The position numbers were made by a program, and so were the translations under genes. This document shows positions 7,255 through 9,470 of a stretch of 9,470 bases of DNA, in pieces. How positions within the stretch are numbered: the first letter of the stretch is position 1; each line of letters starts with the position of its first letter. Source of the stretch: Muribaculaceae bacterium (GTDB lineage Bacteria > Bacteroidota > Bacteroidia > Bacteroidales > Muribaculaceae); NCBI GenBank assembly GCA_016287065.1, contig JAEEVB010000080.1:1-9470 (forward strand), given 5' to 3'. The notes beneath the pieces are model-generated. The model saw only the letters and a list, made by a program, of their open reading frames with translations. It was not told the DNA's origin and searched no databases.

Positions 7255-7336
7255 CCGCAAGAGTCATGTGGGATTTTTGTCAACAAAATGATGAGGGTCG
7301 TGCACATCGGGCACCAAAGCCCTAACACTACCGAAA

Positions 7337-7371
7337 AAAGAGGCACATGTGGAAAGCATGTGCCTTTTTTG
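7337..7371 (+). terminator. intrinsic terminator after the plug lipoprotein gene
   Basis: GGCACATG (7343-7350) pairs perfectly with CATGTGCC (7358-7365) around a 7-base loop. The stem is extended by A/T pairs and followed by a T run at 7366-7371. Because an A tract precedes it at 7335-7340, it could also work on the minus strand. It lies 82 bases past the stop at 7254 and isolates the small gene from the SusC gene. Confidence 0.88.
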
Positions 7372-7629
7372 GTTGTTTTTTGACAAAAAAAAAGGTAAAA
7401 ACGGCAAAAAAAGCACTGCCAGCGAAATATTTTATGTTAATTTTACAAACGATTTAACATTTCACCATACCAATATATTTATTTTTTAGACAAAATGAAA
7501 TATATTAGATGTTGATATCCAGCGTTTTAAGATATGTTTTATAAATAATTTCAAATTTTCAAAATTATTAACGAATTATTTTCTGTATGTTTTCAAAGTA
7601 GAGTAAAAGGTTAAAGTGGTATGAAAATT
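7372..7629. other. A/T-rich spacer upstream of the SusC promoter
   Basis: Very A/T-rich with long A and T runs and no protein-like ORF. No exact TAnnTTTG element is seen on the plus strand in this stretch. It contrasts sharply in composition with the flanking genes and may serve as an A/T-rich upstream regulatory region. Confidence 0.5.
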
Positions 7630-7660
7630 TTTGCTTTTTATAACAATTTGACTAAATTTG
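7630..7660 (+). promoter_or_regulatory. probable promoter of the SusC receptor gene
   Basis: TAAATTTG at 7653-7660 is an exact TAnnTTTG -7 element, followed by CAAC. TTTTG ending at 7633 supplies the -33 TTG, with 19 bp between the two. Transcription would start near 7667, leaving a leader of about 245 bases before the SusC start at 7912. No other exact -7 element lies closer to the gene. Confidence 0.65.
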
Positions 7661-7671
7661 CAACGAAAAAC

Positions 7672-7851
7672 ATGGTAATATTTTACTGTTTGACGATGAA
7701 CTGCTCCTGTGTTAAGAATATTTCATATTTGAAGGCACCTTTGACTAATGTTGCTACGGCGACATCTGTGTATAGTAAATTTAACCAGAAAAGCATAATT
7801 GCAAGTGCTCTTAACTTGAATCTAATATATAATAATGTGTATATAAGATGA
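7672..7851 (+). other. doubtful short ORF in the SusC leader
   Basis: A frame open from 7621 could give 76 residues, but the promoter at 7630-7660 lies inside its first codons, so only starts at 7672 (59 residues) or 7696 (51 residues) could be translated from that transcript. The segment MNCSCVKNISYLKAP loosely resembles the start of a mature lipoprotein after its cysteine, but no proper signal peptide precedes it. Codon use is A/T-rich, unlike neighbouring genes. It may be a leader peptide, the remnant of a lost gene, or chance. No function can be assigned. Confidence 0.25.
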
Positions 7852-7911
7852 GAGTTAGGGGAATATTATGTTGAAGTGTATAATTACTTTTTTTATTAAA
7901 TATTTTTTTAT

Positions 7912-9470
7912 ATGAAAAAGTTGTTTCTACTTTTAATGACAGTGTGCTCTTTTGCGTTCACGGCCATGGCCGACAGAACCGTTCAAGGGCAAGTGACTGA
8001 TGCTGCAACAGGTGAACCTCTGATTGGTGCAACTGTACAGCCAGTAGGTCGTGGACAAGGTGTTGCAACCGACATCGACGGAGCCTTTACGCTCAAAGTC
8101 CCCGACAATGTGAGTTATCTCAACGTTTCATACGTAGGCTACAAGACCCAGCAGGTTGCTGTAGCTAACTATGTTAACGTTGCGCTTGAGTCAGAGAACA
8201 CCACCTTCGACGAAGTGATTGTGGTGGCCTACGGTACTTCGAAGAAAACAAGCTTCACCGGTTCGGCTCAAGCAGTGTCTAACAAGAAGATCGAGACTCG
8301 TCCTATCACGAGTGCCACCAAGGCCCTTGAGGGTAACGTGGGTGGTATTCAGGTAGGTGGTAGCTCGGGTCAACCTGGTGCCGCACCAGCCATTCGCATT
8401 CGTGGTTTCGGCTCAATCAATGCCGACAACAACCCCTTGTATGTGGTTGATGGTATTCCCTACGACGGTAACTTGAGCGATATCAACCCCAACGATATCG
8501 AATCGATGACCGTGCTGAAGGATGCATCGGCAGCTGCTCTGTATGGTGCCCGTGGTGCTAACGGTGTCATCATGATTCAAACCAAGCGTGGTGCTGAAGG
8601 CCGCACTAATGTGACCTGGCGTTCAACCGTTGGTTGGTCGAATCGTGCTACCAAGCGTTACGACAATGTGGACCAGAAAGAGTTCGTACAGCTGACTTAT
8701 GAGGCACTGCGTAACCAGGCTCACTTCGACAATGCTTATGGCTGGGCTCAGGCCGAGGAAATTGCCCGTCAGAGCTTAGGCAAGCAACTTGGTGGCGAGC
8801 TGTATAACCCCTTCAAGAACTATTCTTGGGCAAACATCATTGATCCCGCTACTGGTCAAGTGCGTCCCGACGCTCAGAGCGTGTGGAACGAAGACTGGCT
8901 GGATGCTGTGACTCGCAAGAATGCCTTCCGTCACGAGCATGTTGTTTCGTTCAACGGCGGTACTAACAAGACCCGTTTCATGTTCTCGCTCGGTTATCTG
9001 AACGAGGATGGTATTCTGCAGACCACAAGCTTCGAGCGCTACAGTGCCCGTGCTAATGTCGACACTCAGGTGAACGACTGGTTTGCTGCTAACATCAACA
9101 CCTCGCTGGCTCACTCTACCAGCAACTTCAGTGACTATGATGACACTGCAACAAGTAACCCCTGGTACACCGCACAGTTCATCAACCCCTTATTCCCCGT
9201 TTATCTGAAAGATGCAGCTGGCAACAGTGTGTATGACAACGACGGTAACATCCAGTACGACTGGGGTGAGAACGCTGCACGTCCTGGTAACCTGAACGAC
9301 TTCAGCTCACTGGGTATGCTTCTTCTTGACAAGGCTTCGAACAAGCGCGACATCGCTGGTCTGCGTACTGGCATCGTGTTTGGTAGCGACCTCGAAAAAT
9401 ATGGTTGGCGTCAGGGTCTGAAGTTGGCCATCAACTTCGGTATGGACTACACCACCCGCAACCGTATCTA
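7912..9470 (+). CDS. SusC/RagA-family TonB-dependent outer-membrane receptor, 3' end beyond window
   Basis: The frame runs from ATG 7912 to the right edge without a stop, giving 519 residues of a protein normally about 1000 long. Residues 1-20 are a Sec signal peptide (cleavage after AMA). Residues about 23-93 form the carboxypeptidase-regulatory-like domain (VQGQVTDAATGEPLIGATV, then DIDGAFTL and YVGYKTQ). DEVIVVAYGT at 100-109 is the region containing the TonB box. The plug spans about 115-228 (IRIRGFGSIN at 161-170, PLYVVDG at 175-181, INPNDIESMTVLKDASAAALYGARGANGV at 191-219 as separate hallmark words). The 22-stranded barrel begins after that. SusC proteins import glycans or peptides across the outer membrane with a SusD lipoprotein lid, whose gene usually follows directly. 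No STN domain is present, so FecIR-type signalling is not indicated. The substrate cannot be told from this part. Confidence 0.96.
   Translation, partial: MKKLFLLLMTVCSFAFTAMADRTVQGQVTDAATGEPLIGATVQPVGRGQGVATDIDGAFTLKVPDNVSYLNVSYVGYKTQQVAVANYVNVALESENTTFDEVIVVAYGTSKKTSFTGSAQAVSNKKIETRPITSATKALEGNVGGIQVGGSSGQPGAAPAIRIRGFGSINADNNPLYVVDGIPYDGNLSDINPNDIESMTVLKDASAAALYGARGANGVIMIQTKRGAEGRTNVTWRSTVGWSNRATKRYDNVDQKEFVQLTYEALRNQAHFDNAYGWAQAEEIARQSLGKQLGGELYNPFKNYSWANIIDPATGQVRPDAQSVWNEDWLDAVTRKNAFRHEHVVSFNGGTNKTRFMFSLGYLNEDGILQTTSFERYSARANVDTQVNDWFAANINTSLAHSTSNFSDYDDTATSNPWYTAQFINPLFPVYLKDAAGNSVYDNDGNIQYDWGENAARPGNLNDFSSLGMLLLDKASNKRDIAGLRTGIVFGSDLEKYGWRQGLKLAINFGMDYTTRNRI

Overview
The window looks like chromosomal DNA from a gut-type Bacteroidales bacterium. 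The signs are a SusC-family TonB-dependent receptor with the usual N-terminal carboxypeptidase-regulatory-like domain, Bacteroidetes-type promoters (TTG, 19-20 bp, TAnnTTTG), A/T-rich start regions with little Shine-Dalgarno sequence, and lipoproteins aimed at the envelope. Codon usage and moderate G+C in the genes would fit Muribaculaceae or Prevotellaceae, but the family assignment is inference.

Layout, left to right. Positions 1-880 hold no convincing complete gene. They carry an 18-bp perfect inverted repeat at 45-62, three separate short-period tandem arrays (9 bp at 133-222, 9 bp at 352-396, 8 bp at about 466-585), a spaced direct repeat at 288-321, a minus-strand terminator at 603-630 with no obvious gene to serve, and a probable promoter just before 881. 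An apparent two-gene operon follows: an 874-aa lipoprotein that looks like an uncharacterised six-hairpin glycosidase with a C-terminal carbohydrate-binding-like domain (881-3505), then, 17 bp later, a secreted 1080-aa tricorn-type S41 protease (3523-6765).

Next is a small gene with its own promoter and terminator (6859-7254, hairpin 7337-7371). It encodes a 131-aa lipoprotein that is essentially only a TonB-receptor plug domain. After a 540-bp A/T-rich leader region with a good promoter at 7630-7660 and a doubtful short ORF, a SusC-family receptor starts at 7912 and runs off the right edge. A SusD partner is expected beyond the window.

All the clear proteins carry export signals, so the region is devoted to the envelope: glycan cleavage, periplasmic proteolysis or peptide trimming, and TonB-driven outer-membrane uptake. 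The feature most worth following up is the stand-alone plug lipoprotein. It aligns without gaps to the plug of the neighbouring SusC (about 57 of 99 residues identical by hand count) but has no barrel, no TonB-box region and no N-terminal extension.
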